Part shown: one piece after another, positions 45,639-55,095 of the stretch | How the letters are laid out: each line of letters begins with the position of its first letter | Numbering within the stretch: position 1 is the stretch's first letter | Assembly: GCA_002377695.1 (NCBI GenBank) | Contig: DFQH01000008.1 | Location: 283,106-347,105 of the forward strand | Length of the DNA: 64,000 bases | Source of the DNA: Citromicrobium sp. UBA3494 | GTDB lineage: Bacteria; Pseudomonadota; Alphaproteobacteria; Sphingomonadales; Sphingomonadaceae | Direction: 5' to 3' | Program-made: the position numbers and the translations under genes | Notes under the pieces: model-generated | Database searches by the model: none | The model's input: only the letters and a program-made list of their open reading frames with translations | Told to the model about the DNA's origin: nothing

Positions 45639-46655
45639 TCAGGTCGGTGGGACGACGGACCCGCGCTCGATCAGCGTCGAAGGGAGCAGCCAGTCCTGCT
45701 GGGACGGGCTTCCTGGCGGATCTATGATCTTGCGCGCCGCGCTCAACGCCATCTGTTTGATCGGCCAGTGGACCGTCGTCAGCGACGGCCAGATATGGCT
45801 CGATAGCGGTGTATCGTCGAACCCTACGATCGATACGTCTTCAGGGATGCGCAGCCCGTGCCGGCGGCAGGCGATCATTGCGCCGATCGCCATCTCGTCG
45901 TTGCAGGCGAAGATTGCGGTGGCGTTCATGCCCTTCGCCATCAGGTCCTCCGCTGCAGTGACACCCGATTCGAAGGTGTAGCTGCCGGGGCGGATCAGGC
46001 TTTCGTCCAGCTCCAGCCCCGCTCGCTCCATCGCCTCCTCGAACCCGGCCCGTCGTTCGCGCGGGGAAGTGAAGCCCTCCGGCCCCTCGATCAACGCGAT
46101 ACGGGTATGCCCCTTGTCGATCAGGTATGTAACCGCGTCGCGCACCGCCTCGCGGTCGTTCGAACTGACCACGTGCTCTGCATCGTCCAGCTGCACGGAA
46201 CCCATGCGGACATAGCGGCAATCGAATTCGCGGCACAGTTCGGCGAGCGAATCCCGCTCCGAAATCGGCGGCAGCAGCACCACGCCATAAGGTCTCTGGC
46301 GCTCCAGAAACGCCCGGATGTCGGCCTCTATGGTCGGCGAGTTTCGGTCCACCGGCTGCACCATCAGGCCGAATTCGGTGTCCGCAATCCCTTCAAGAAT
46401 GCCCTGTTGCACGTTCACAAGGAACTGGGCGTTTGGGTTGTCGTGGATCGCGGCGATGATGAAATTGCGGCGCAGCGCCAGCGCGCGGGCCTGCATGTTG
46501 GGAACGAAGCCGATCTCCTTGATGACCGCTTCGACCTTCTCGCGCGTCTTGTCGCTCAGCAGCGGCGACTTGTTGATGACCCGGCTCACTGTCTTCTTCG
46601 AGACATTGGCGACACGCGCCACATCGTTGATCGTCGGTTTGCTGTCGGTCCCCAT
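45639..46655 (-). CDS. LacI-family repressor of the polyuronate locus
   Basis: Repressor of 338 aa. N-terminal HTH PTINDVARVANVSKKTVSRVINKSPLLSDKTREKVEAVI with the hinge helix NMQARALALRR, followed by the ribose-binding-like effector domain (GVVLLPPISERD, GHTRIALIEGP, FACNDEMAIGAM, VSIVGFDDTPLSSHIWPSLTTV). The ATG at 46655 gives the standard LacI start; MRMGTDSK is possible two codons earlier. It lies in the middle of its own regulon, with operators before, after and at the far end. Confidence 0.94.
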   Translation of the reverse strand: MGTDSKPTINDVARVANVSKKTVSRVINKSPLLSDKTREKVEAVIKEIGFVPNMQARALALRRNFIIAAIHDNPNAQFLVNVQQGILEGIADTEFGLMVQPVDRNSPTIEADIRAFLERQRPYGVVLLPPISERDSLAELCREFDCRYVRMGSVQLDDAEHVVSSNDREAVRDAVTYLIDKGHTRIALIEGPEGFTSPRERRAGFEEAMERAGLELDESLIRPGSYTFESGVTAAEDLMAKGMNATAIFACNDEMAIGAMIACRRHGLRIPEDVSIVGFDDTPLSSHIWPSLTTVHWPIKQMALSAARKIIDPPGSPSQQDWLLPSTLIERGSVVPPT

Positions 46656-46688
46656 CCGCAAGGTCTTATGGCCAATTGTTCGACTCGG

Positions 46689-46705
46689 GAAGTCCAGCGG
46701 TGTCA
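46689..46705 (-). promoter_or_regulatory. Operator-like site before lacI
   Basis: Minus-strand TGACACCGCTGGACTTC matches the site at 53178-53194 (TGACACCGGTGGAATTC) at 15 of 17 positions. It overlaps the TRAP large-subunit stop codon and lies 33 bp before the lacI ATG, the right place for autoregulation. Part of it is constrained by the stop codon. Confidence 0.5.
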
Positions 46706-47980
46706 GAATTGCCCGGGCAGCCACAGCGAAAGCGCAGGGACGAAGCTGATAAGCAGCAATGCGGCGATCAGCGTGAGGTAGAAAGGCCAGATCGTGCGGA
46801 CAATCTTCGCGATCGGCAGCTTGCCCACCGCAGAACCAACGAACAGCACCGATCCGACCGGGGGGGTCACCAGTCCGATGCCCAGATTGATCATCAGGAT
46901 GATCCCGAAATGCACCGGGTCCACCCCGTTTGCCATGGCAACAGGCAGGAAGATCGGGGTCGTGATCACGATCAGCGGGGCCATGTCCATGAAGGTGCCG
47001 AGAATCAGCAGCATGATGTTGATGACCAGCAGGGTCATCAGCGGATTGTCCGTCATCACGCCAATCAGCGCGGCAAGCGCGGCAGGCACCTCCAGCAGCG
47101 CAAGCGCAAAGCCGAATGCGGTCGCGGCTGCGATGATGAAAAGAACCAGCGCGGTCGTGCGGACCGATTTCTGGGCCGCCTCCCACGTGCCGCGCCACCC
47201 CAGATTGCGATAGACCAGCGATCCCACGATGATGGTGTAGATCACCGCAATGGCGGAGCTTTCGGTCGGCGTGAAAATCCCGGACAAGATGCCGCCCATG
47301 ATGATGACGCCGGTCATAAGGCCGGGCAAGGCGTATAGCGCCGCGCGGGTAAAGGCCCGCCAGCCGGGAAAATGGCCGCGCGGGAGGTTGCGCTTTCTCG
47401 CCACCAACCACGCGGTCAGCATGAGCATGGAGCCGGTCATCAGTCCGGGGACGATCCCGGCGAGAAACAGGTCGCCGATGGAAACGCCGATGCCCGAAGC
47501 GGCGGCGTAGATGATCATGTTGTGCGATGGCGGGATCAGCAGGCCGACAATGGCAGCAGTGACGGTAACGTTGACCGAATAGTCCCGGTCGTAGCCCTTC
47601 TCGTCCATCAGCGGCACCATCGTGGAGCCGATCGCGCTCGCGCTGGCGATAGCCGAGCCGGACACCGCTCCGAACATCATGCTTGCGCCCACGTCCACCA
47701 GGCCGAGGCCACCCCGGACCCGGCCGAACGCCGCATCGGCGACCCGCACCAACCTTTCGGCGATCCCGGCGCGGTACATCAGGTCCCCGGCGAAGATGAA
47801 GAACGGAATCGCCATCAGTGTGAAGACGCTGATGCCCGCCGCCATCCGCTGAACCGCAACGATCAGAGGGATGTCGGCGACCATAAAGGTCGCCAGCGCC
47901 GCACCGAAAAGCGCGAAGGCCACCGGCACGCCCAGCGCGAGCATCACGAACAGGACGAGGAAGAGGACGATTATTTCCAT
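46703..47980 (-). CDS. TRAP transporter large permease (DctM)
   Basis: Twelve-span Na+-coupled permease subunit of 425 aa, starting MEIIVLFLVLFVMLALGVPVAFALFG. Family features include MAIPFFIFAGDLMYRAG, SGSAIASASAIGSTMVP and IFTPTESSAIAVIYT. It imports organic acids delivered by the periplasmic DctP. It overlaps dctQ by 10 nt. Sugar-acid or unsaturated uronate import is inferred from the operon. Confidence 0.95.
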   Translation of the reverse strand: MEIIVLFLVLFVMLALGVPVAFALFGAALATFMVADIPLIVAVQRMAAGISVFTLMAIPFFIFAGDLMYRAGIAERLVRVADAAFGRVRGGLGLVDVGASMMFGAVSGSAIASASAIGSTMVPLMDEKGYDRDYSVNVTVTAAIVGLLIPPSHNMIIYAAASGIGVSIGDLFLAGIVPGLMTGSMLMLTAWLVARKRNLPRGHFPGWRAFTRAALYALPGLMTGVIIMGGILSGIFTPTESSAIAVIYTIIVGSLVYRNLGWRGTWEAAQKSVRTTALVLFIIAAATAFGFALALLEVPAALAALIGVMTDNPLMTLLVINIMLLILGTFMDMAPLIVITTPIFLPVAMANGVDPVHFGIILMINLGIGLVTPPVGSVLFVGSAVGKLPIAKIVRTIWPFYLTLIAALLLISFVPALSLWLPGQF

Positions 47981-48456
47981 GAGTTCGCCCCTCTCTCGGA
48001 CATTCGCACGCGGATACGCGCGAGGGAGAACAGCGATATGAGCAGCCCCGCGAAGGGGATCACCACATAGGCCCACGCCCGGCTGATCCCCAATGAGGGG
48101 ATGACATGTACACGCACGTCCCAGGCGAGCATGGCGCCATAGACCAGCAAAACGAGCCCCATGACTGCGACCAGCGCGTGAATGCCGATCCGCAGCCGGC
48201 GCCGGTTCGCTTCGGTGAAGCGCAGTTCGAGGATTTCGATGCGGATATGAAAGCGCTCCCACACGCCCGCCGCCGCGGCGAGGAACACGTACCAGATCAT
48301 CAGCAGCAGCGATGCCTGTTCGGTCCAGCTGGGCGAGGATTGCAGGACGTAGCGGCCGAATACCTGCCAGCCGATAATCGCGGTGGTCGCCAGCAGACCG
48401 AGGGCGCCGAGCTTGACCAGCAGATCCGCTACGCGATCGGATAGCGCGTTGTTCAT
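47971..48456 (-). CDS. TRAP transporter small permease (DctQ)
   Basis: Four-span small membrane subunit of 161 aa with the DctQ signature SWTEQASLLLMIWYVFLAAAAGVWERFHIRIEIL. It links DctP and DctM of the tripartite transporter. Its ATG overlaps the dctP stop (ATGA), and its own end overlaps dctM by 10 nt, so the three subunits are coupled. Confidence 0.93.
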   Translation of the reverse strand: MNNALSDRVADLLVKLGALGLLATTAIIGWQVFGRYVLQSSPSWTEQASLLLMIWYVFLAAAAGVWERFHIRIEILELRFTEANRRRLRIGIHALVAVMGLVLLVYGAMLAWDVRVHVIPSLGISRAWAYVVIPFAGLLISLFSLARIRVRMSERGANSWK

Positions 48457-49457
48457 CGGCTTGCGTCCCTTGCGGAAAGAATGCGTTCGACCAGAGCGCG
48501 CTGCCGGTCCGTGGTCAGCGAAGCCTCCCACATGCCGGTCATCGCTTCCGCGAAAGGCGCAGGATCGACTTCGTTCACCTCCACCCCGGAGGACAGGATG
48601 ATGGCCCGGCTCTTCTCTACCTGTTTGTCCCAAAGCTGGCGCATGTAGGGCACCGAATCACGCGCGGCCTGTCGTATCGTCGCCTGGTCGTGGGCAGACA
48701 TGTCGTCCCACGTAGCCTTCGACATGACGAAAACCTCGGGTGCGAGCAGGTGGCGGGTCAGGCTGTAGTAGCGCGCAACCTCGAAATGGCGGCCGCTTTC
48801 GAAACTGGGCCAGTTGTTTTCCGCCCCGTCGATCACCCCCTGCGCAAGGCTCTGATACACCTCGTCCAGCGGCATGGGCACGGCATCGGCACCGAGCGAG
48901 CGGACCATGTCGATATACAGATCGGAACCGGGCACGCGCAGCTTGAGCCCTTTCATGTCCCCGGGGGTGCGGATGGGGCCGCGCGTGTTATAGAAACTGC
49001 GCGCGCCCGAATCGTAGAAGCACAGGCCAATCAGTCCGTGCTGTTCGAGCGAGGCGAGGATTTCCTCGCCGATCGGCCCGTCGACCACGCGCCGCATATG
49101 TGCGGTGCTCTCGAAGATGAAGGGCAGGCCAGCAACGATGGTCAGCGGTTCGATGGAATTGAGCGGCGCGAGGTTGACGCGATTGAAGTCGATCCCGCCG
49201 AAGGTGGTAATCTCCAGCGTATCGCGCTCGTTACCCAGCTGACCGCCTGCGTAGATTCGCAGGTCCAGACGCCCGCCGGTCCGCTCGCGCAGCAGGTCTC
49301 CGAAATGGCGCACGCCCTCTACCGTCGGATAGCCGACGGGATGCGTATCGACCGAGGTCAGCAGGCCCGGCGCGAGCCGCCGGGCACAGCCGGACAGCAC
49401 GGCGCCGCTGGCCACCATTCCGGCGAGCACTGCGCGGCGGGATATCAGAGAATTCAC
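48453..49457 (-). CDS. TRAP substrate-binding protein (DctP), Tat-type lipoprotein
   Basis: Periplasmic solute-binding protein of 334 aa with an unusual export signal: (M)NSLISRRAVLAGMVASGAVLSGC combines a twin-arginine and a lipobox cysteine at C24. DctP signatures follow: GGQLGNERDTLEITTFGGIDFNRVNLAPL, DMKGLKLRVPGSDLYIDMVRSLGADAVPMPLDEVYQSLAQGVIDGAENN. The GTG at 49457 starts this; upstream in-frame codons are in the hydratase gene. It would bind uronate-type acids. Confidence 0.93.
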   Translation of the reverse strand: MNSLISRRAVLAGMVASGAVLSGCARRLAPGLLTSVDTHPVGYPTVEGVRHFGDLLRERTGGRLDLRIYAGGQLGNERDTLEITTFGGIDFNRVNLAPLNSIEPLTIVAGLPFIFESTAHMRRVVDGPIGEEILASLEQHGLIGLCFYDSGARSFYNTRGPIRTPGDMKGLKLRVPGSDLYIDMVRSLGADAVPMPLDEVYQSLAQGVIDGAENNWPSFESGRHFEVARYYSLTRHLLAPEVFVMSKATWDDMSAHDQATIRQAARDSVPYMRQLWDKQVEKSRAIILSSGVEVNEVDPAPFAEAMTGMWEASLTTDRQRALVERILSARDASR

Positions 49458-50236
49458 GTGGCTTCCGCTTTGACCAGCTTGAGTTCGACGCTGCCGAACG
49501 CACCGAAATCGAGCAAGGCCTGTGCACCGGGAGCCGCCTCGTGCACGCCCGTTATTGCACCGGAGGATACGAAGGTGCCTTCGGACAGGGGGAAGCCGCG
49601 TTCGGCGGAGAGACGGCGGAGAAAGGCCAGCGATGCGAGAGCATTTTCGCGGAAGTCCGGCAGCGTCTTCATCGCAATGCACTCGCCATCGATGTGCGTG
49701 GTAACCTTGGCCGCCCCATCGATGGTACGCCAGTCGGCTATTTCGGGGCCGATCAGCAGTCCATTGTTGTTCCCGAAGTCGCTGATAACGGCGGTCGGCC
49801 CGTAATCGTTGATTTTAGGGATCGGGCTGCTGGCGATTTCCGCGCCGATATACAGACGGTCCTCCTCATCCGTATGACCGAGACGAAACACGTATTCCGG
49901 TTCGATGGCGGCAAACCCGCCATCGAACACCGGCATGTCCGCGCACCCGCCCTGCTCGACCGTGCGAACCGAGCGGGCAAAGATGGGCCCGGCAAGATAT
50001 TTCTCGTCGAACCGATCGAGATAGGCGGCCGGCACGCCGCCGACCTTCCAGCCGACGACATCGTCGTCCCAATCGGCAATCGACTGCGCTTGCAGCAGAT
50101 AGGCTTCATCGAGACTGTCGGGCAGGCCCTCGGGCGGCCCGGAGAGGGCGCGTGCATTCGCCCTCGCCCGGACCAGCCTTGCCGAGATCTCGCGATGCCC
50201 GGCTGGGAGAACGTCCCCTTGTGCGACCCTTGCCAT
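49454..50236 (-). CDS. Hydratase/FAH-superfamily protein
   Basis: Cytosolic protein of 260 aa of the 2-keto-4-pentenoate hydratase / fumarylacetoacetate hydrolase family (GLPDSLDEAYLLQAQSIADW, VGWKVGG, FAAIEPEYVFRLG). The EPE acidic motif is a typical metal ligand. In the locus it may act on a 2-keto-3-deoxy acid or an aldonate side product. It overlaps dctP by 4 nt and is 17 bp after the receptor stop. Confidence 0.85.
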   Translation of the reverse strand: MARVAQGDVLPAGHREISARLVRARANARALSGPPEGLPDSLDEAYLLQAQSIADWDDDVVGWKVGGVPAAYLDRFDEKYLAGPIFARSVRTVEQGGCADMPVFDGGFAAIEPEYVFRLGHTDEEDRLYIGAEIASSPIPKINDYGPTAVISDFGNNNGLLIGPEIADWRTIDGAAKVTTHIDGECIAMKTLPDFRENALASLAFLRRLSAERGFPLSEGTFVSSGAITGVHEAAPGAQALLDFGAFGSVELKLVKAEAT

Positions 50237-50253
50237 TCCCTCCGTGACCCCGG

Positions 50254-53097
50254 TCAGAAACGGCCGCGCAGGCCAAGGAAGTAGCGGCGACCCGAGAAAT
50301 CGGACTGCGCCAGGCTGTCGCGCGTCGGGCGATAAAGCAGGTTCGGCTCGTCCAGGATGTTGAGAACCTGGAAGCGCACCTCGAGATTCTTGGTCAGGTC
50401 ATAGCTCGTCGAGAAATCGAGGAAGCCCTGCTCGGCGGCGAAGCGGTTCGATGTGCTGCGATAGGGCTTGAAGTAGCGCGAGCGCCACTTGTAGGCGAGG
50501 CGCGCATTGAACGGGCCGGTCTCGTAGAACATGGTGGCATTCAGCGAATGCTTGGAATAGCCTGGCAGGTTCGCATTCTCGATGAAGACCGCCAGCGTCT
50601 CTCCATTCCGGCCGATCGTGGGATCGGGGAACTCGAAGTTGGAGTCCGCGAAATTGTAGCTCGCCTGGAAGCCGAGGCCGAAATCGAATTTGTGCTGGGC
50701 CGTCAGTTCGAAGCCGAAGATGCGGCTCTTGTCGTCCGAATTCACCGTGCGGGCGATCTGCACGTCGGTCGGCGTGCCATCGACCACGACAGAGATCGTG
50801 CTCACATCCGTGTCGAACCCAGTCTGCAGACTCTTGTAATAGGCCGCCAGCGAGATGGCGGTCGTATCGGCGGCATACCATTCGAGCGATAGGTCCCCGT
50901 TCCAGCTCTTGAGCGGTTCGAGGTACGGGCTGCCCGCAGCAGAAATTGCCTGCCCCACGTCCTGCGCGTCCGATTCATCCGAGATGGAGAGGGCCGCACT
51001 CATCGCTTCCGGATCGGGCCTGGCGATGGCTTTGTAGACCGCAAGCCGCAGCAACAGGTCCGGATTGAGCTCGAGCCCCAGATTGGCGCTCGGCAGGACA
51101 TTCCAGAAATCGTTGGTCTCCGTGTTGACGGTGGCCGGCCCGACGGGCGTGATGTCGATCTCTCCCGGATCGTCACCCGGCGAGGTTTCCAGATCGCGGC
51201 TGATCCCCAGCGACGTGATGTTCGTCTTGATTACGCGCACGCCGATATCGCCGAACGCGGGCAGGCCGAACAGTTCTGTCTCCAGGTTCCCCTGGATATA
51301 ACCCGCCCAGGTTTCCTCGGTAACGTCCGTATCGTCGGGGCTGAGCGTGGAGCCCAGCGGAAGCCCCGCATCGGGGTCGCCGGTGAGGGCAAGGAACAGC
51401 TGCCTAGGGTCCCACGAGGCGAAGGTGAGGCCGCGCATCGGAGTGTCTGCCCCCGCATAGAGGTCCTCCACCGGGAAGGGCTGCCGTGCGGCAATCGCCT
51501 CATCCGAGAAGATGCCGTTTACCAGCGCAATCGGGTTCGTGCTGTCGTCGGAACTGCGGTCGATACCGTCGTCCCGTACGCGATGGCGGTCGGCATAGCG
51601 GATACCCGCCTGGATCGAGGAGAGTGCGCCATCGAGTTCGTACTTCCCGTCGAGGCGGAACGACAGGATATCATCGTCCACATTTTCCTGCCGGCGACGA
51701 ACCCGAAGAGCGTTGGTGTATTGATCGTAATTGTTGAGATCGAACGGTGCGCCAATCCGGTTTTCGACCGCGGTCGTATCGAGGAAGGTTAGCGCAGGGA
51801 TCTCGACGTCGCGGAAATCGAGCCGGAAATCGACGCGGTCCTGCGTGCGGATACGCATGTCCAGCTCGTCGCGACGGCGCTGGGTCTGCGAGTATCCGGC
51901 ATCGGCCGCCAAGGTCAGCCGATCGCCGACCTCGAACTCCACATTCGCACCCAGCCCGAGATACTCCTCGCTCTGCTCCTGGCGGAACGGGTTAATCTCG
52001 ATCCGGCTGTTGCCGGTATAGGCGAGCAGCGCCCCCCGATCGCTCACCTCGATCGGACTGATGCGACGGCGGCCATCGGAAATGATGAGATTCTGGCGGT
52101 CCTCGCTTTCGTCGCGGTACGAATATTGTGCGTCGATATTGATATCGAGACCGGGCGATTTCCACTGGACCGCACCCATCACGGCATCGCGGTCGGATTG
52201 CGTCTCAAGCGCGCGATAGATGTACTGGTTGGAGACGAAGTACTGGTCGGAGGAACCGCTGGCCGTGAAATCGCAGTTCGATCCGCCATCCTGCGCATAG
52301 TCCGTGTTGCATACGCTGTAGGTGGAACTGCTGGTGAAGACATCCTCTGGCGCCGTATCCCGCCGGATCTGTCCGCCCAGGGCCATGCCAAGTTCACCGT
52401 CGCCCACGTCCCATTGATCGACGAAAGATCCGGTTACGCGGAAGCTGTATGGATCGCCGTCGACCACGCGATCTTCGTAATCGCTGTATCCAGCAAGACC
52501 CTGAATCTGCACCCGGCTCTTCCCGTAATCGACGGGCCGCAGCGTCTGCAGCTCGATAATGCCGGACACACCGCCTTCGATGAATTGCGCCTGCTGCGAC
52601 TTGTAGACGATCGCGCCGCTGATCAGTTCGGAGGGAAATTGACCGTAGTTCACATCGCGTCCGTCGCTGCCCGAGGTCACTTTGCGCCCGTTGAGGACCG
52701 ACGAACCCAGGAAAGCGCCAAGGCCGCGAACCGACAGCTCCGAGGCGCCGCCCTTGAAGCGATCCGACGTCACGCCCACGATCCGTTCCAGCGTCTCGGC
52801 AACCGAAAGATCGGGGAGATCGCCCACATCCTCGCCCACGATCGCATCGCCGATCACGCTCAGGTCGCGCTTCGTCTCGAGCGAGTTTTCGATCGTGCGG
52901 GCTATGTCACCCACCACCACGATGGTGTTCGGGTCCTGCAGCGCCTCTTCGACCGCATCCGCATCCTCGTCCGGATCGGTTTCCTGCGCCATGGCGTGGG
53001 CAGGCGCGAATGCCAGGGCGGATACCAGCAACGCAGCTTTCAGGCTCCGGCCTGCGCGAAGTCGACGCGAATCGACAGACTCCATCTGGTGACGCAT
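50254..53097 (-). CDS. TonB-dependent receptor of polyuronate locus
   Basis: Outer-membrane receptor of 947 aa for oligosaccharide uptake, TIGR01782-like (Caulobacter oligosaccharide type). The signal peptide ends near AHAMAQE; the plug has VGDLPDLSVAETLERIVGVTSDRF and ELSVRGLGAFLGSSVLNGRKV; the end is RRYFLGLRGRF. The ATG at 53097 (MRHQME) precedes the signal peptide after a short basic stretch. It is the first gene of the long minus-strand operon, and two operator sites lie just upstream. Confidence 0.93.
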   Translation of the reverse strand: MRHQMESVDSRRLRAGRSLKAALLVSALAFAPAHAMAQETDPDEDADAVEEALQDPNTIVVVGDIARTIENSLETKRDLSVIGDAIVGEDVGDLPDLSVAETLERIVGVTSDRFKGGASELSVRGLGAFLGSSVLNGRKVTSGSDGRDVNYGQFPSELISGAIVYKSQQAQFIEGGVSGIIELQTLRPVDYGKSRVQIQGLAGYSDYEDRVVDGDPYSFRVTGSFVDQWDVGDGELGMALGGQIRRDTAPEDVFTSSSTYSVCNTDYAQDGGSNCDFTASGSSDQYFVSNQYIYRALETQSDRDAVMGAVQWKSPGLDINIDAQYSYRDESEDRQNLIISDGRRRISPIEVSDRGALLAYTGNSRIEINPFRQEQSEEYLGLGANVEFEVGDRLTLAADAGYSQTQRRRDELDMRIRTQDRVDFRLDFRDVEIPALTFLDTTAVENRIGAPFDLNNYDQYTNALRVRRRQENVDDDILSFRLDGKYELDGALSSIQAGIRYADRHRVRDDGIDRSSDDSTNPIALVNGIFSDEAIAARQPFPVEDLYAGADTPMRGLTFASWDPRQLFLALTGDPDAGLPLGSTLSPDDTDVTEETWAGYIQGNLETELFGLPAFGDIGVRVIKTNITSLGISRDLETSPGDDPGEIDITPVGPATVNTETNDFWNVLPSANLGLELNPDLLLRLAVYKAIARPDPEAMSAALSISDESDAQDVGQAISAAGSPYLEPLKSWNGDLSLEWYAADTTAISLAAYYKSLQTGFDTDVSTISVVVDGTPTDVQIARTVNSDDKSRIFGFELTAQHKFDFGLGFQASYNFADSNFEFPDPTIGRNGETLAVFIENANLPGYSKHSLNATMFYETGPFNARLAYKWRSRYFKPYRSTSNRFAAEQGFLDFSTSYDLTKNLEVRFQVLNILDEPNLLYRPTRDSLAQSDFSGRRYFLGLRGRF

Positions 53098-53155
53098 GTT
53101 TTCTCCCTCTCCTGTTATTCCTCGCCACATCGGCCGTGACGAGGGATGTCATTTT

Positions 53156-53172
53156 TGACACCGGTTACCCAA
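53156..53172. promoter_or_regulatory. LacI-type operator 1 of receptor/beta-helix promoter
   Basis: TGACACCGGTTACCCAA, 17-bp identical copy of the site before the isomerase gene. It lies between the divergent receptor and beta-helix genes, 59 bp from the receptor start. Confidence 0.75.
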
Positions 53173-53177
53173 TTAAT

Positions 53178-53194
53178 TGACACCGGTGGAATTC
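53178..53194. promoter_or_regulatory. LacI-type operator 2 of receptor/beta-helix promoter
   Basis: TGACACCGGTGGAATTC with the perfect palindrome CACCGGTG, 22 bp (two helical turns) after operator 1, on the same face of the DNA. Suited to cooperative binding. Confidence 0.75.
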
Positions 53195-53238
53195 GAGGTC
53201 AATACCCTTTCAAAATATTACCGGAGAGAGGCGCCGTT

Positions 53239-54933
53239 ATGAGTTACAAATCGCTGTTATTGTTAGGCTTTTCCGCATCGCTCGCCGCATCGGCCATGCC
53301 GATCGCAGCCCTTGCGCAGGAGAGTTCGGCGGAGGTGCCGACAATTTTGCAACAGCAGGACGGCACGCCGTCCGTCTACCTGCCTGACTTCTCCTACGCC
53401 GGTTACGATTACGGCCTCTCCCCCCTGCCGCAGATCGATACCGCCATCGACGTTGCCGACTTCGGTGCAATCCCCGACGACGGGATCGACGACAGTGCCG
53501 CGCTCAAGGCTGCCCTGGCTGCGGCGCATGCTGCGGACGGTCCGATCCGGGTGCAGTTGGGTGCCGGTCGCTACCAGCTGACAGAGATTCTCTGGATCGA
53601 GCGCAGCGGAATCGTGCTCGCCGGAACCGGAAGCGGCAAAGGTGGGACCGAACTGTTCATGCCCCGCCCGCTGAACCAGGTCGACGATGGCGGCGCGCTG
53701 GACGAGCTGCGCGAATACCTTGTCCGATTCGACAAGCGCGAAAGGCAGAAGAACGCCAATCTCGACGTGCTTTTCTCCGAATGGAGCTGGAGCGGCGGCT
53801 TCATCTGGACCCGGGTGCCGGGCGGGCGCCATGCGACCTATCTGGAAGAATACGACCGGCCGATAGAGACCGTGGCTGAGATAGCGTCGGGCCGTATGGG
53901 CGAGCGTGTGATCGAGGTGCCCGAGGCAGCCGCCCTCTCGGTCGGGGACGTGTTCCAGATTCACTGGCACAACCGCGCGGGCAAGGACGGGCCGCTGGTG
54001 GCCTCGCTCTACGGAGAGAACCGCGAGGACCTTCCGATCGGTGACCGTCACTGGACGCTGCCCGATCGCCCCCTGGTTCGGCAGGCCACCCGGATCGAGG
54101 CTATCGACGGAACCCGCGTCACCATCGCGGATCCGCTGCTGCACGATATCGGCGCCGAACTGCCCGCCTATTTCGCGAAGTGGGAGCATCTGACCGAGGT
54201 CGGCATCCAAGACATTGCGCTGGTCTTTCCCGAGAACCCCGATTTCGGCCACCACAACGAAGCGGGCTTCAACGGTATCTATTTCACCGGCGTCCATAAT
54301 GGCTGGATCAGCAATCTGCGGATCGACAATGCCGACAGCGGTGTTCTGACCGACGATCTGTCCGCGGTGACAATCGCCGATGTGACCACCAGGGGGGAAC
54401 ACATGGCGCACTATGCCGTGCACATTGGCAACGTCCACAATGTGCTGGTGACCGGCAATGAAGTGCGTAACCCCACGGTCCACACGTTCAGCTTCAACAC
54501 CCAGGCGACCCGATCTGTCTACCACCGCAGCACCGGCTGGCAGCAACCCACGCTCGACCAGCATGCAGGCTCCAACCACCAGAACCTCTACGATCAGCTG
54601 AAGGTACATATCCGGCCCGATCCGGCGCGCGATGGTATTGCTGCAACCTACGACTTGTTCCGCGCCGGCGGTGCGGGATACTGGCGTCCCGGGCACGGCC
54701 GGTTCAACACGGTCTGGAACCTCGACGTCGTCGTCGATAGCGGGGCAGAACCCGGCGAAAAGGTGGTTGTCCTTGAAGACAGCGGGGGGCCGGACGCACG
54801 CGTGATCGGCCTGCATGGCAATCGTCCGCTTGAACTGGACTACACGCCCTCGCCCTATGTCGAACTGAACGGTTCGCGCCTGCTGGCGACCCCTTCGCTC
54901 TACGATTGGCAGCTGGCCCGTCGCAAACGCTGA
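53239..54933 (+). CDS. Secreted right-handed beta-helix protein, candidate polysaccharide-active enzyme
   Basis: Exported protein of 564 aa. A signal peptide (MSYKSLLLLGFSASLAASAMPIAALAQ) is followed by IDVADFGAIPDDGIDDSAALKAAL, the entry to a pectate-lyase-3-like parallel beta-helix. Later strands include NGIYFTGVHNGWISNLRIDNADSGVLTDDLSAVTIADVTTRG and HNVLVTGNEVRNPTVHTFSFNT, with several histidines. No family with known substrate was recognised. Its divergent promoter shares two operators with the receptor, so it should act on the same polymer, either as lyase or hydrolase. Confidence 0.8.
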   Translation: MSYKSLLLLGFSASLAASAMPIAALAQESSAEVPTILQQQDGTPSVYLPDFSYAGYDYGLSPLPQIDTAIDVADFGAIPDDGIDDSAALKAALAAAHAADGPIRVQLGAGRYQLTEILWIERSGIVLAGTGSGKGGTELFMPRPLNQVDDGGALDELREYLVRFDKRERQKNANLDVLFSEWSWSGGFIWTRVPGGRHATYLEEYDRPIETVAEIASGRMGERVIEVPEAAALSVGDVFQIHWHNRAGKDGPLVASLYGENREDLPIGDRHWTLPDRPLVRQATRIEAIDGTRVTIADPLLHDIGAELPAYFAKWEHLTEVGIQDIALVFPENPDFGHHNEAGFNGIYFTGVHNGWISNLRIDNADSGVLTDDLSAVTIADVTTRGEHMAHYAVHIGNVHNVLVTGNEVRNPTVHTFSFNTQATRSVYHRSTGWQQPTLDQHAGSNHQNLYDQLKVHIRPDPARDGIAATYDLFRAGGAGYWRPGHGRFNTVWNLDVVVDSGAEPGEKVVVLEDSGGPDARVIGLHGNRPLELDYTPSPYVELNGSRLLATPSLYDWQLARRKR

Positions 54934-55095
54934 CGATGGGCTGGCTTGCGCGACGCGGGTAAATGAGGGGGCCTCTGGCAACCGTGACCCGGGGCCCCGG
55001 TCGCGCATGCTCTAGAAGATGTCGAAATCTGTTTCCCGCTTCAGGCGCAAAGACCCTCAATGCGCGTGCGGGGCCAAACAGACCATCGTGTGAAA

